Notes: a model not told the origin generated them from the sequence alone. Shown: positions 7,521 to 15,341, counted from the first letter of the stretch. The stretch: DNA of 42,850 nt from UBA1367 sp040268355 (GCA_040268355.1 JAWRIT010000016.1:1-42850), one strand, 5' to 3'. A program made the numbers and translations.

Positions 7521-8726
7521 ATGGCCAAGGAGAAGTTCGATCGTTCTAAGCCGCACGTAAACATCGGTACGATTGGTCACGTCGACCACGGCAAGACCAC
7601 TCTGACGGCAGCCATCACCAAGGTTCTCTCCGAGACCGAGGGCTGCAACGCGGACTTCACCGCGTTCGAGAACATCGACAAGGCTCCCGAGGAGCGTCAG
7701 CGCGGCATCACCATTAACGTTGCCCACATCGAGTATGAGACCTGGGAGCGCCACTACGCGCACGTCGACTGCCCGGGCCATGCTGACTACATCAAGAACA
7801 TGATCTCCGGTGCCGCCCAGATGGACGGTGCCATCCTGGTCATCGCCGCCACTGACGGCCCCATGGCCCAGACCCGCGAGCACATCCTGCTCGCCCGTCA
7901 GGTCGGCGTGCCCTACATCATCGTCTTCCTGAACAAGTGCGACATGGTCGACGACGAGGAGCTGCTTGACCTTGTCGAGATGGAGACCCGCGACCTGCTC
8001 TCCGAGTACGACTTCCCCGGAGACGACCTGCCCATCATCCGTGGCTCCGCGCTCAAGGCCCTCGAGGGCGACGCGAAGTGGGCCGAGGCCATCGTCGAGC
8101 TCATGCACGAGGTTGACTCCTACATCCCGACGCCGGCCCGCGAGGCTGACAAGCCCTTCCTGATGGCCATCGAGGACGTCATGACCATCTCCGGCCGCGG
8201 CACCGTCGCCACCGGCCGTGTCGAGCGCGGTCAGCTCACGCTGAACTCGCCCGTCGAGATCGTCGGCATCAAGGAGACCCAGAGCTCCGTCGCCACCGGC
8301 ATCGAGATGTTCCGCAAGACCATGGACTACTGCGAGGCCGGCGACAACGTGGGCATCCTGCTGCGCGGCATCAAGCGCGAGCAGATCGAGCGCGGTCAGG
8401 TCCTGTGCCAGCCCGGCTCGGTGGATCCGCACGCCGCCTTCACCGGCGAGATCTACGTTCTGACCAAGGAGGAGGGTGGCCGTCACACCCCGTTCTTCTC
8501 CGGCTATCGTCCGCAGTTCTACTTCCGCACCACCGACATCACCGGTGACATCCAGGAGCTCACCGACTCCAACGGCGGCAAGGTCGAGATGGCCATGCCT
8601 GGTGACCACGTGACCATCAAGGCAGAGCTCATCCACCCGATCGCCATGGAGCAGGGCCTCAAGTTCGCTATCCGCGAGGGTGGCCACACCGTCGGCGACG
8701 GTCGAGTCTCCACGATTCTCGACTAG
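7521..8726 (+). CDS. tuf: Elongation factor Tu
   Basis: EF-Tu is the GTPase that delivers aminoacyl-tRNA to the ribosome. The 401 residues are full length. Nucleotide-binding motifs are complete: the P-loop GHVDHGKTT near residue 19, RGITINVAH in switch I, DCPGHADY (G3), NKCD (G4) and GSALKAL (G5). Domains 2 and 3 follow (GRGTVATGRVERG; HTPFFSGYRPQFYFRTTDITG). The start has AGAAGGAGG. Its place after a tRNA-Tyr/Thr/Met cluster recalls the E. coli tufB arrangement, not the str operon fusA-tuf arrangement. A strong terminator follows, so it is probably expressed from the tRNA promoter. Confidence 0.98.
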   Translation: MAKEKFDRSKPHVNIGTIGHVDHGKTTLTAAITKVLSETEGCNADFTAFENIDKAPEERQRGITINVAHIEYETWERHYAHVDCPGHADYIKNMISGAAQMDGAILVIAATDGPMAQTREHILLARQVGVPYIIVFLNKCDMVDDEELLDLVEMETRDLLSEYDFPGDDLPIIRGSALKALEGDAKWAEAIVELMHEVDSYIPTPAREADKPFLMAIEDVMTISGRGTVATGRVERGQLTLNSPVEIVGIKETQSSVATGIEMFRKTMDYCEAGDNVGILLRGIKREQIERGQVLCQPGSVDPHAAFTGEIYVLTKEEGGRHTPFFSGYRPQFYFRTTDITGDIQELTDSNGGKVEMAMPGDHVTIKAELIHPIAMEQGLKFAIREGGHTVGDGRVSTILD

Positions 8727-8752
8727 CCGCTGCGCTCCAAGCGCTTAGGCAG

Positions 8753-8784
8753 GGGGCCCGCACTTCGGTGCGGGTCCCTTTTTT
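8753..8784 (+). terminator. strong intrinsic terminator after tuf
   Basis: An 11-bp stem (one G-U pair) spans 8753-8778, with CCCGCAC/GTGCGGG closing a TTCG tetraloop, followed directly by six T. It ends the tRNA-tuf unit 26 bases after the tuf stop. Confidence 0.92.
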
Positions 8785-8873
8785 GCTGAGCGACGCCAGG
8801 GTTTGCACAGTTCAAAGGCACTGAGGTGCTACTTTGTAGTTTTGTTGAGACTCGGGCGATGCATGGGCGGGCG

Positions 8874-8903
8874 TTGACACGGCCAGCGCCCGGATGGTAA
8901 TGT
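8874..8903 (+). promoter_or_regulatory. promoter of rpmG and the downstream translation genes
   Basis: TTGACA at 8874-8879, an 18-base spacer and TAATGT at 8898-8903, with TG one base before the -10 (extended -10 type). It lies 56 bases before rpmG and probably drives rpmG, tRNA-Trp, secE and nusG. Confidence 0.82.
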
Positions 8904-8959
8904 TTTTCGTTGCGTCACCTCCGGGGTAGTCTCGCTGGTGGCTATCAACAGGAGGATTC

Positions 8960-9109
8960 ATGCGTACACTGGTTACCCTTGCATGCACTGAGTGCAAGCG
9001 TCGCAACTACACTACGGACAAGAACAAGGCCAACACTCCTGACCGCATGGAGTTGAAGAAATATTGCCCGTGGTGCCGCAAGCACACCGTGCACCGAGAG
9101 ACTCGCTAA
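8960..9109 (+). CDS. rpmG: 50S ribosomal protein L33
   Basis: A 49-residue L33 protein. It retains both zinc-binding CxxC pairs (CTEC near residue 9 and CPWC near 36), so it is the zinc (C+) form. The tail HTVHRETR is typical. ATG 8960 follows AGGAGG at a good distance. rpmG-tRNA-Trp-secE-nusG is a common order in bacteria. Confidence 0.95.
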   Translation: MRTLVTLACTECKRRNYTTDKNKANTPDRMELKKYCPWCRKHTVHRETR

Positions 9110-9128
9110 ACTAAAGGGAGTCATATAT

Positions 9129-9204
9129 ACGCCGGTAGTTCAATTGGTAGAGCGGCGGTCTCCAAAACCGTTGGTTGAGGGTTCGAGTCCTTCCCGGCGT
9201 GCCA
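9129..9204 (+). tRNA. tRNA-Trp (CCA)
   Basis: A 76-base cloverleaf with encoded 3' CCA. The acceptor ACGCCGG pairs with CCGGCGT, the discriminator is G and the anticodon loop CTCCAAA gives anticodon CCA. It lies between rpmG and secE, where tRNA-Trp is found in many bacteria. Confidence 0.96.
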
Positions 9205-9212
9205 GAAACACC

Positions 9213-9240
9213 ACCGGCCATCCCACTTGGGTTGGCCGGT
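9213..9240 (+). other. hairpin between tRNA-Trp and secE
   Basis: ACCGGCCA and TGGCCGGT form an 8-bp stem, extended by an inner CCC/GGG after a T-T mismatch, starting nine bases after tRNA-Trp. Only a short TTT follows, so it may be a weak attenuator or a tRNA 3' processing barrier. Confidence 0.4.
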
Positions 9241-9281
9241 TTCCATACTGAGGGGACCTACGTCCCAGAGGGGTTAGGGAT

Positions 9282-9665
9282 ATGGCCAACAAGGATCGCA
9301 ACAAGAGGTCGGCGCGTCAGGCTCGCCAGCGCGAGCGTGCCGAGCGAGAGGCCCTTGCTGCCCAGGCTGCTGCCAGCAGCACCAAGGGCAAGGCCACCAA
9401 GGCTGCCAAGGCCAGCTCCTCAGAGAAGAAGACCGCGCCTGTCAAGGCGTCGGCAACCAAGAAGACCGGCGTGCTTGGGCGCGTGCGTTCCTACTTTGGG
9501 GCCGTGCGTGGCGAGATGCGCCGTGTCACCTGGCCAAGCAGGCCGGAGCTGACCAACTACTCGGTCGCCGTGGTCGCCATGCTCGCCGTCTTCGGGCTTG
9601 CGGTCTGGGCGATCGACACCGGCTTCGTGGCGCTGCTCGTCGCCTTCACGAGCTTGAGGGGGTAG
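9282..9665 (+). CDS. secE: SecE, preprotein translocase subunit
   Basis: SecE is the small essential membrane subunit that clamps SecY in the Sec translocon. This 127-residue version has a long charged, Lys/Ala-rich cytoplasmic N-terminal region (residues 1-65). The conserved amphipathic segment with EMRRVTWPSRPEL follows, then one membrane helix (AVVAMLAVFGLAVWAIDTGF). The TWPS motif is diagnostic. Actinobacterial SecE proteins often carry such N-terminal extensions. nusG follows two bases after the stop. Confidence 0.94.
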   Translation: MANKDRNKRSARQARQRERAEREALAAQAAASSTKGKATKAAKASSSEKKTAPVKASATKKTGVLGRVRSYFGAVRGEMRRVTWPSRPELTNYSVAVVAMLAVFGLAVWAIDTGFVALLVAFTSLRG

Positions 9666-9667
9666 AG

Positions 9668-10231
9668 ATGGCAAAGCGCTGGTATGTGGTCCATACCTAC
9701 TCGGGCTACGAGAACAAGGTCAAGACCGACCTCGAGCACCGGATCGAGACCTACGGCGTCGAGGACAAGATCGTCGACATCAAGATCCCGACCGAGGAGG
9801 TCACCGAGATCAAGGACGGCGGCAAGCGCGAGACCAAGGAGAGCAAGATCTTCCCTGGGTACGTGCTGGTGCGCATGGAGTGCGTCGGGGGAGTCGTGGA
9901 CGACAACCTCTGGCAGATCGTGCGCAACACGCCGGGCGTAACGGGTTTCGTGGGCATCGACGGCAAGCCCACGCCGCTGCGTCGCGACGAGTTCAACAAG
10001 ATCATGCGCCGCACCAGCCCCCGGACGGGAGCTCCGGCGACAAAGCACACGACCACGACCAACCTCGAAGCCGGCATGGCGGTGCGCGTGGTCTCCGGGC
10101 CACTCGCGGACTTCGACGGGCAGGTCTCGGAGGTCAACGCCGAGGCGGGCAAGGTCAAGGTCATGCTCACCATCTTTGGCCGCGACACCCCGGTCGAGCT
10201 CACGCTTGATCAGGTCACCACGATCAGTTAG
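9668..10231 (+). CDS. nusG: NusG, transcription termination/antitermination factor
   Basis: NusG binds RNA polymerase and links it to Rho or to the ribosome. The 187 residues include an NGN domain from KRWYVVHTYSGYENKV, with IFPGYVLVRM in the middle, and a C-terminal KOW domain (GMAVRVVSGPLADFDGQVSEV...). It is separated from secE by two bases and is surely cotranscribed. ATG 9668 is preceded by GGGGGTAGAG. It shows no large insertion. Confidence 0.96.
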   Translation: MAKRWYVVHTYSGYENKVKTDLEHRIETYGVEDKIVDIKIPTEEVTEIKDGGKRETKESKIFPGYVLVRMECVGGVVDDNLWQIVRNTPGVTGFVGIDGKPTPLRRDEFNKIMRRTSPRTGAPATKHTTTTNLEAGMAVRVVSGPLADFDGQVSEVNAEAGKVKVMLTIFGRDTPVELTLDQVTTIS

Positions 10232-10325
10232 CAGGCAATTCGGCAGGCGCCCGTTATCGGTGAGGATAGCTTCTCGGACGCAGGCAACCACATAGATTCA
10301 CCGCAGCATTCTTCAGGAGGTCACG

Positions 10326-10751
10326 ATGCCCAAGAAGGTCGTCAACTTCATCAAGCTCCAGATTCCCGCCGGCAAGGCCAACCCCGCGCCCCCCGTCGGC
10401 CCCGCCCTGAGTGTCGCCCAGGTCAACATCATGCAGTTCTGCCAGCAGTTCAACGCTGCCACGCAGGACCAGGCGGGCGACATCATCCCCGTCGAGATCT
10501 CGGTCTACGAGGACCGCTCCTTCGACTTCGTCTGCAAGACGCCGCCCGCAGCCCAGCTCATCAAGAAGGAACTGGGCCTGGCAGGTGGCTCCGGCGTGCC
10601 CCAGCGTGACAAGGTCGGCCAGCTGACTGACGAGCAGCTCACCAAGATCGCCGAGACCAAGATGCCGGACCTCAATGCCAACGACATCGAGGCCGCCAAG
10701 AAGATCATCGCCGGCACCGCCCGCTCCATGGGCGTGACCATCGCCGAGTAG
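10326..10751 (+). CDS. rplK: 50S ribosomal protein L11
   Basis: L11 forms the GTPase-associated centre with 23S rRNA and L10-L12. The 141 residues are full length: KLQIPAGKANPAPPVGPALS at the N-terminus, KTPPAAQLIKKELG in the middle, and the C-terminal RNA-binding segment ending GTARSMGVTI. TTCAGGAGG precedes ATG 10326. The 94-base gap after nusG has no clear promoter, so transcription probably continues from secE-nusG. Confidence 0.97.
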   Translation: MPKKVVNFIKLQIPAGKANPAPPVGPALSVAQVNIMQFCQQFNAATQDQAGDIIPVEISVYEDRSFDFVCKTPPAAQLIKKELGLAGGSGVPQRDKVGQLTDEQLTKIAETKMPDLNANDIEAAKKIIAGTARSMGVTIAE

Positions 10752-10850
10752 CAAGACAATCTGGTACTTCGCGCCGCCCTGCGGCGCCATCGCACAGTGG
10801 GAGGGCATCGGCGCCCGCTAACCACGCACTTACCACAGGAGGTAGGAACA

Positions 10851-11558
10851 ATGCCGAAGCACGGAAAGCGTTACAACGAGCAGTTCGCCAAGGTCGACCG
10901 CAACAAGTTCTACACCCCGATGGCTGCCATGCAGCTCGTCAAGGACATGGCCGGCGCCAAGTTCGACGAGACCATCGAGTGCTCCATTCGTCTGGGCGTC
11001 GACACCCGTAAGGCGGACCAGAACGTCCGCGGCTCCATCTCGCTGCCCCACGGCATCGGCAAGGACGTCCGTGTGGCCGTCTTCGCCGAGGGCGAGAAGG
11101 CTCGTGAGGCCGAGGCTGCCGGTGCGGACCTCGTCGGCTCTGACGACCTCGTCGCGCAGGTCCAGGCCGGCGAGATCAACTTCGACGCATGCATCGCCAC
11201 ACCCAACATGATGAGCAAGGTCGGCCGTCTGGGTCGTATCCTCGGCCCCCGTGGCCTCATGCCCAACCCCAAGCTGGGCACCGTGACCATGGACGTCGAG
11301 CGCATGGTCGGCGAGCTCAAGGCCGGGCGTGTCGAGTATCGTGCCGATCGGTACGGCATTTGCCACGTGCCCATGGGCAAGGCGTCCTTTGATGTCGTCA
11401 AGCTCACCGAGAACTATGGTGCCCTGATAACCGAGCTGCTGCGCGTCAAGCCGTCCACGGCAAAGGGCCGCTACGTCAAGAGCGTGGTCTTCTCCTCGAC
11501 CATGGGTCCTGGCGTCAAGGTGGACTCGCAGATCATCCGCGACTTCACGGAGGAGTAG
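10851..11558 (+). CDS. rplA: 50S ribosomal protein L1
   Basis: L1 builds the mobile L1 stalk and, in other bacteria, represses the L11-L1 message. This protein is 235 residues, the family norm. Diagnostic stretches are the LGVDTRKADQNVRG segment, the central LGPRGLMPNPKLGT and the C-terminal TMGPGVKVD. ATG 10851 follows AGGAGGT; the frame is open from 10797, but that part is not family-like. A terminator lies 50 bases downstream. Confidence 0.97.
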   Translation: MPKHGKRYNEQFAKVDRNKFYTPMAAMQLVKDMAGAKFDETIECSIRLGVDTRKADQNVRGSISLPHGIGKDVRVAVFAEGEKAREAEAAGADLVGSDDLVAQVQAGEINFDACIATPNMMSKVGRLGRILGPRGLMPNPKLGTVTMDVERMVGELKAGRVEYRADRYGICHVPMGKASFDVVKLTENYGALITELLRVKPSTAKGRYVKSVVFSSTMGPGVKVDSQIIRDFTEE

Positions 11559-11610
11559 TCGCACTCACAGGGCCTTGCGGCAACAGACGCCGCGGGAAAC
11601 GTGCTCACAC

Positions 11611-11652
11611 AGCGGGGCGGCCGAGGGATTGCCTGGGTCGCCCCGCTCCTTT
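11611..11652 (+). terminator. terminator after rplA
   Basis: AGCGGGGCG at 11611-11619 pairs with CGCCCCGCT at 11639-11647, with three further inner pairs, followed by CCTTT. It separates the L11-L1 unit from the L10 leader and its promoter. Confidence 0.7.
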
Positions 11653-11715
11653 GCGCAGGAGCCGTCACATGGTGGCACCCGGGAGTGTGGAGGACCTTTG
11701 CCGCACGTCAAACGC

Positions 11716-11747
11716 TTGACAGCAACCCCAGAGACTGGCAGTATAAC
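11716..11747 (+). promoter_or_regulatory. candidate promoter of rplJ-rplL
   Basis: TTGACA at 11716-11721 and TATAAC at 11742-11747 are each close to consensus, but the spacer is 20 bases, longer than the usual 16-18. A shifted -10 would be a poorer match. It lies just before the L10 leader. Confidence 0.55.
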
Positions 11748-11880
11748 CACTGTTGGAACAAGCACGTCCGCTGCCAAAGACAGCCGGTGCCGTAAGGCGT
11801 AAAGGGGAAACCCGCCTGCCGAGGTGGTCTTGAGATTGCACCCTTGGGACCCCGTTTGGCTGCGCCAGGCGGGGTCTTTT
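11748..11880 (+). ncRNA. ribosomal L10 leader (cis-regulatory RNA) with terminator
   Basis: The 382-base gap before rplJ contains the typical L10 leader, the site where excess L10-(L12)4 complex binds its own message. The core CCAAAGACAGCCGGTGCCGT, the AAGGCGTAAA segment and CCTGCCGAGGTGG match the conserved pattern I know for this element. It ends in a Rho-independent hairpin (GACCCCG at 11848-11854 with CGGGGTC at 11870-11876, inner TGGC/GCCA), then TTTT. This gives a premature-termination control of rplJ-rplL about 60 bases before rplJ. Confidence 0.8.
11848..11880 (+). terminator. attenuator hairpin of the L10 leader
   Basis: A GACCCCG/CGGGGTC stem with an inner TGGC-TGC-GCCA arm and four T lies between the leader core and rplJ. 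The TT and GG bulges between the two arms are small. As this is a regulated terminator, only part of transcription should stop here. Confidence 0.75.
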
Positions 11881-11940
11881 GCGTGAAGGCCCTCCGAACG
11901 TCGGTGGTCGTGCCTGAACGCATGCAAGGGAGGTGGAATT

Positions 11941-12459
11941 ATGCCAGCACAGTCAAAGTACGAGATGCTCGACAAGGTCAAGGCGTCGCTCGATGGTGCC
12001 AAGGGCTTTTACGTGGTCGACTATCAGGGGCTGACGGTCAAGGAGGCCCAGGAGCTGCGTCGCTCGATCCGCGAGGCGAACGGCTCCATGAAGGTCTACA
12101 AGAACAACATCGTCAAGATCGCGCTCAAGGAGTCGGAGCTTCCCGAGCTCGATGAGATGCTCGTGGGTACCTGCTCCTACGTGTTCTTTGGCGATGATCC
12201 CGTGAGCGTCGCCAAGGCGCTCAAGGACTTCGCCGAGAAGAACAAGAAGACCGAGGTTCTCGGTGGCATTGCCGACGGCGCTGCCCTGAGCGCAGACGAG
12301 GCAAAGGCCTATGCCGACCTGCCGAGCTACGACGAGCTCATGGCACAGCTCGTGTACGTCCTCGCAAGCCCGATTCGTGGCCTCATGTCCGTGGCAGAGG
12401 GTCCGACTCGCGGCCTGGCGATCGCCCTGCAGGCGATCTCCGAGAAGGAGGCAGCCTAG
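11941..12459 (+). CDS. rplJ: 50S ribosomal protein L10
   Basis: L10 anchors the L12 dimers of the ribosomal stalk. The 172 residues include the N-terminal RNA-binding region (GAKGFYVVDYQGLTVKEAQE, with VYKNNIVKIALKE) and the C-terminal L12-binding helix (SPIRGLMSVAEGPTRGLAIAL...). GGGAGGTGG precedes ATG 11941. It is controlled by the leader upstream and cotranscribed with rplL. Confidence 0.97.
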   Translation: MPAQSKYEMLDKVKASLDGAKGFYVVDYQGLTVKEAQELRRSIREANGSMKVYKNNIVKIALKESELPELDEMLVGTCSYVFFGDDPVSVAKALKDFAEKNKKTEVLGGIADGAALSADEAKAYADLPSYDELMAQLVYVLASPIRGLMSVAEGPTRGLAIALQAISEKEAA

Positions 12460-12531
12460 CCTGCGTCCGAACAGCACGTCATTTCGCACGGACGCACAAA
12501 GGGCGTCCACTACCACAGAAGGAGTCATGTC

Positions 12532-12906
12532 ATGACCGTAGAAGAGCTCGTTGCTGAGATTGAGAAGCTGACCCTGCTCGAGGCTGCTGACCTCGTGCAC
12601 GCCCTTGAGGACAAGTTTGGCGTCTCCGCCGCCGCGCCTGTGGCCGTTGCCGCCGCTGGCCCCGCCGCCGGTCCCGCCGAGGAGGCCGAGGAGAAGACCA
12701 ACTTTGACGTCGAGCTGACCGCCTTTGGCTCCAACAAGATCGCCGTCATCAAGGTCGTCCGCGCCCTCACCAGCCTTGGTCTCAAGGAGGCCAAAGAGGC
12801 CGTCGAGGGTGCCCCGACGGTCGTTCTCGAGGGTGCCAAGAAGGAGGACGCCGAGGACGCCAAGGCCAAGCTCGAGGAGGCCGGCGCCACCGTCACCCTG
12901 AAGTAA
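12532..12906 (+). CDS. rplL: 50S ribosomal protein L7/L12
   Basis: L7/L12 is the multi-copy stalk protein that recruits translation GTPases. The 124 residues show the N-terminal dimerisation helices (VEELVAEIEKLTLLEAADL), an Ala/Pro-rich hinge (APVAVAAAGPAAGPAEE) and the C-terminal globular domain (VIKVVRALTSLGLKEAKEAVEG). AAGGAGTC precedes ATG 12532. A strong terminator follows, so transcription does not continue into rpoB, which here is about 29 kb away. Confidence 0.97.
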   Translation: MTVEELVAEIEKLTLLEAADLVHALEDKFGVSAAAPVAVAAAGPAAGPAEEAEEKTNFDVELTAFGSNKIAVIKVVRALTSLGLKEAKEAVEGAPTVVLEGAKKEDAEDAKAKLEEAGATVTLK

Positions 12907-12928
12907 CTTCAGGCACACGCGAGTGCTT

Positions 12929-12961
12929 GGGGCTGGATCCGTACGGGTCCAGCCCCTTTTT
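12929..12961 (+). terminator. strong intrinsic terminator after rplL
   Basis: GGGGCTGGA at 12929-12937 pairs with TCCAGCCCC at 12948-12956, with an inner CCGTACGG palindrome, followed by five T. It closes the rplJL unit. Confidence 0.93.
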
Positions 12962-13048
12962 CATGCGGATGACGCCTGCGGCCAAGGGAGAGGCGGCGCG
13001 ACCGTGATGCGGGCTTCCCCAGCGGCGCCATTCGGCTCCTCTGATGGC

Positions 13049-13936
13049 CTATGGCTTGCGTAGGCCAATCATGCGCGTGGCGGCGAGGCGTGCGTTCTGC
13101 TTGCGCCATTCGCGAGGACTGAGCCCGTGAACGTTCTTGAAGGCCCGGGAGAAATGCAGCTGGTTGGGATACCCGACAGCGGCTCCTACCTCGGCGATGG
13201 ACATCGACGTGAACTTGAGCAGGTCGGTCGCCTTGGCCATACGGTAGCCGATGAGGTATTGCTGCGGGGTTTTGCCGGTGACCTCCTTGAAGAGCTTGCC
13301 GAAATAGCTGGGATTGAGGTCGGCGCTCCGTGCGATGTCGGCAACTGCGATGTTCTTCCCGAAGTTGCCATCGATGAACTGCAGGGCCGACTGGACATGG
13401 ACGTCATTGGGCTTGATCGACAGGGCTTCGGGGGCCGTGGTGGTCGAGCGCACGAGCGCATCCATAAACAGATAGAGATGTCCGATGAGCTGTAGGGCGG
13501 GGGCTTCGGGATGCGTGGCAAAGAAGAGCATCTCCTGCTCCAGCAGCGCCCTGAGACCTTCCGAGCTGGGCTTGTGGGTGGGCGTGGCGGGCGTGAGCCC
13601 AGCCAGCTCGAGCAGGTCTCCCACACGCACGCCATCGAACTCGATCCACGTGTAGACCCACGGATCGACGTCATCCGCCATGTAGGTGTTGACCTGATGG
13701 GGGAAGATCATGAAGCCCTGTCCGCCATGCAGATTGTGGGTGACGGTGTTGTTCTGCTCGTCCTGGGAGACGAGCGTCCCCTTGCCAGAGATGACGTAGT
13801 GGAACAGGTAGTGGTTGCGCGTGGCAGGGCCAAAGGTGTGCCCTGGGTGGCAGTACTCGCGTCCGTACTGGTAGGGCACGAGGTCGACGTAGTCGTTGGC
13901 GGGAAAGGTCTGATAGGTGTTCCGAGGCAGAGGCAT
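13049..13936 (-). CDS. AraC-family regulator of the alpha-galactoside genes
   Basis: A 295-residue transcription factor. The N-terminal cupin-like sensor domain (about 1-140) contains NHYLFHYVISGKGTLV and a GFMIFPHQVNTY strand pair. The C-terminal AraC double helix-turn-helix (about 190-290) has IAVADIARSADLNPSYFGKLFK, and then SIAEVGAAVGYPNQLHFSRAFK and the closing LSPREWRK signature. It is divergent from the sugar transport operon, as MsmR/RafR-type activators are; control of that operon by an alpha-galactoside is inferred. ATG 13936 is chosen; a GTG at 13954 would add six residues, and neither has a strong ribosome site. It converges on the rplL terminator. Confidence 0.88.
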   Translation of the reverse strand: MPLPRNTYQTFPANDYVDLVPYQYGREYCHPGHTFGPATRNHYLFHYVISGKGTLVSQDEQNNTVTHNLHGGQGFMIFPHQVNTYMADDVDPWVYTWIEFDGVRVGDLLELAGLTPATPTHKPSSEGLRALLEQEMLFFATHPEAPALQLIGHLYLFMDALVRSTTTAPEALSIKPNDVHVQSALQFIDGNFGKNIAVADIARSADLNPSYFGKLFKEVTGKTPQQYLIGYRMAKATDLLKFTSMSIAEVGAAVGYPNQLHFSRAFKNVHGLSPREWRKQNARLAATRMIGLRKP

Positions 13937-13978
13937 GGCGATCCATTCTGGCACGATAAGACAAGAATTAAGGTATAT

Positions 13979-14007
13979 AGTATAGCCACATTGATCTTTT
14001 TACAAGA
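13979..14007 (-). promoter_or_regulatory. candidate promoter of the AraC-type regulator
   Basis: On the minus strand TATACT (13979-13984) is a good -10 box. The -35 choices are TCTTGT (17-base spacer), CTTGTA (16) or TTGTAA (15). The palindrome at 13993-14009 lies across this -35 and spacer, so a protein bound there would block this promoter. Confidence 0.5.
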
Positions 14008-14009
14008 TC
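13993..14009. promoter_or_regulatory. palindrome 1 in the divergent control region
   Basis: GATCTT and AAGATC are perfect 6-base arms around TTTAC. It overlaps the regulator's promoter and is a candidate autoregulation site. The binding protein is not known from sequence. Confidence 0.45.
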
Positions 14010-14079
14010 GAATACATACCTTTTACCAGCAAAAACCTTCCTTCTGCGGAAGAAGCCAGGCTCTTATGAGAAGCACTAT

Positions 14080-14095
14080 TGAGGTAAATACCTCA
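14080..14095. promoter_or_regulatory. palindrome 2, candidate operator of the transport operon
   Basis: TGAGGTA-AA-TACCTCA is a perfect 7-base inverted repeat. It lies about 40 bases upstream of a TTTACA box at 14133-14138, which has a weak -10 (CATATC, 16-base spacer). This is where an AraC-type activator would be expected to bind. The whole 13955-14180 interval is strikingly AT-rich for this genome. Confidence 0.5.
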
Positions 14096-14225
14096 GTAAA
14101 CAAGAAAATATCAATAAAACATAGAAAAGTAGTTTACACAAAATCGAATATTGCCATATCGATAATGAAAGAAGCGGACTGCGCCTGTGGACGTGCGCGG
14201 CAGCAACCACGAAGGGAGCGCGGAT

Positions 14226-15341
14226 ATGGCAAGCCTAATGCTGGAACACATCGGAAAGCGGTACCCAAACGGCTTCGAGGGCGTCAAGGACTTCAACCTG
14301 GTGGTCGATGACAAGGAGTTCATCATATTCGTCGGCCCCTCGGGGTGCGGGAAGTCGACGACCCTCCGTATGATCGCCGGTCTCGAGGAGATCACCAGCG
14401 GCACCCTCACGATCGATGACAAGGTCATGAACGACGTCGAGCCCAAGGACCGAGACATCGCCATGGTCTTTCAGAACTACGCCCTGTACCCACACATGAC
14501 CGTGCGTGACAACATGGGCTTCGCGCTCAAGATGGCGAAGGTGCCCAAAGACGAGATCGCAACCAAGGTCGACGAGGCGGCGCGCATCCTGGACCTCGAA
14601 CAGCTGCTCGATCGCAAGCCCTCGGCGCTCTCTGGTGGGCAGCGCCAGCGGGTGGCCATGGGTCGCGCCATCGTGCGCAATCCCAAGGTCTTCCTCATGG
14701 ACGAGCCGCTCTCGAACCTTGATGCCAAGCTACGCGTGCAGATGCGTGCCGAGATCAGCAAGCTGCACGAGCGTCTCGGGGCAACCATCATCTATGTGAC
14801 GCATGACCAGACGGAGGCCATGACCTTGGGGACGCGTATCGTCGTGATGAAGGAGGGCGTGATGCAGCAGGTGGACACCCCTGCCGCCCTGTACAGCGCC
14901 CCGTGCAACCTCTTCGTTGCCGGCTTCATCGGTTCGCCCCAGATGAACTTCGTCGATGTTGCCATCGCCGAGCGAGCGGGCACGCTCACGGCGACGTTCG
15001 GGCGCAATGCCATCACCCTGCCAGATGACAAGGCCACAGCCCTGCGCAATGGCGGCTATGTGGGCAAGACCGTGGTGATGGGCGTGCGCCCCGAGGACGT
15101 GCTCGAGGAGGGCTCCCCGGCAGAGGGCAAGCACCTCTCTGAATCGGTCACCTCGACCGTGACGGTCTACGAGCTGTTGGGTTCCTCGGTCATGCTCTAC
15201 ACCGAAGCCGATGGCGCCGCCCTGTCCGCCCGCGCCGAGGCCACGACCACCGCGCGTGTCGGCTCGACGGCCCGGCTCGTCTTTGACCGGGACAAGCTGC
15301 ACTTCTTTGACAAGCAGACCGAACAGGCCATCGTTCACTAG
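14226..15341 (+). CDS. MsmK/UgpC-type sugar ABC transporter ATPase
   Basis: The ATP-hydrolysing subunit of a carbohydrate importer (CUT1 class), 371 residues. Walker A is GPSGCGKST with Lys43, the ABC signature LSGGQRQRVAMGRA starts near 135, and Walker B ends in Asp159-Glu160 (FLMDEPLSNLD). The switch His is in YVTHDQTEA. A C-terminal OB/TOBE-type regulatory domain (from about 240) includes MGVRPEDV. ATG 14226 has GAAGGGAG eight bases upstream; the open frame before it is not family-like. It heads the operon with its own binding protein and permeases, although MsmK-type ATPases can also serve several sugar transporters. Confidence 0.93.
   Translation: MASLMLEHIGKRYPNGFEGVKDFNLVVDDKEFIIFVGPSGCGKSTTLRMIAGLEEITSGTLTIDDKVMNDVEPKDRDIAMVFQNYALYPHMTVRDNMGFALKMAKVPKDEIATKVDEAARILDLEQLLDRKPSALSGGQRQRVAMGRAIVRNPKVFLMDEPLSNLDAKLRVQMRAEISKLHERLGATIIYVTHDQTEAMTLGTRIVVMKEGVMQQVDTPAALYSAPCNLFVAGFIGSPQMNFVDVAIAERAGTLTATFGRNAITLPDDKATALRNGGYVGKTVVMGVRPEDVLEEGSPAEGKHLSESVTSTVTVYELLGSSVMLYTEADGAALSARAEATTTARVGSTARLVFDRDKLHFFDKQTEQAIVH

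Noticed and set aside
12962..13048. Possible insertion boundary or att site between rplL and the AraC-type gene
   Set aside because: I found no direct repeat shared with the region before rpoB, no tRNA fragment and no integrase gene, so an integrated element is not supported.
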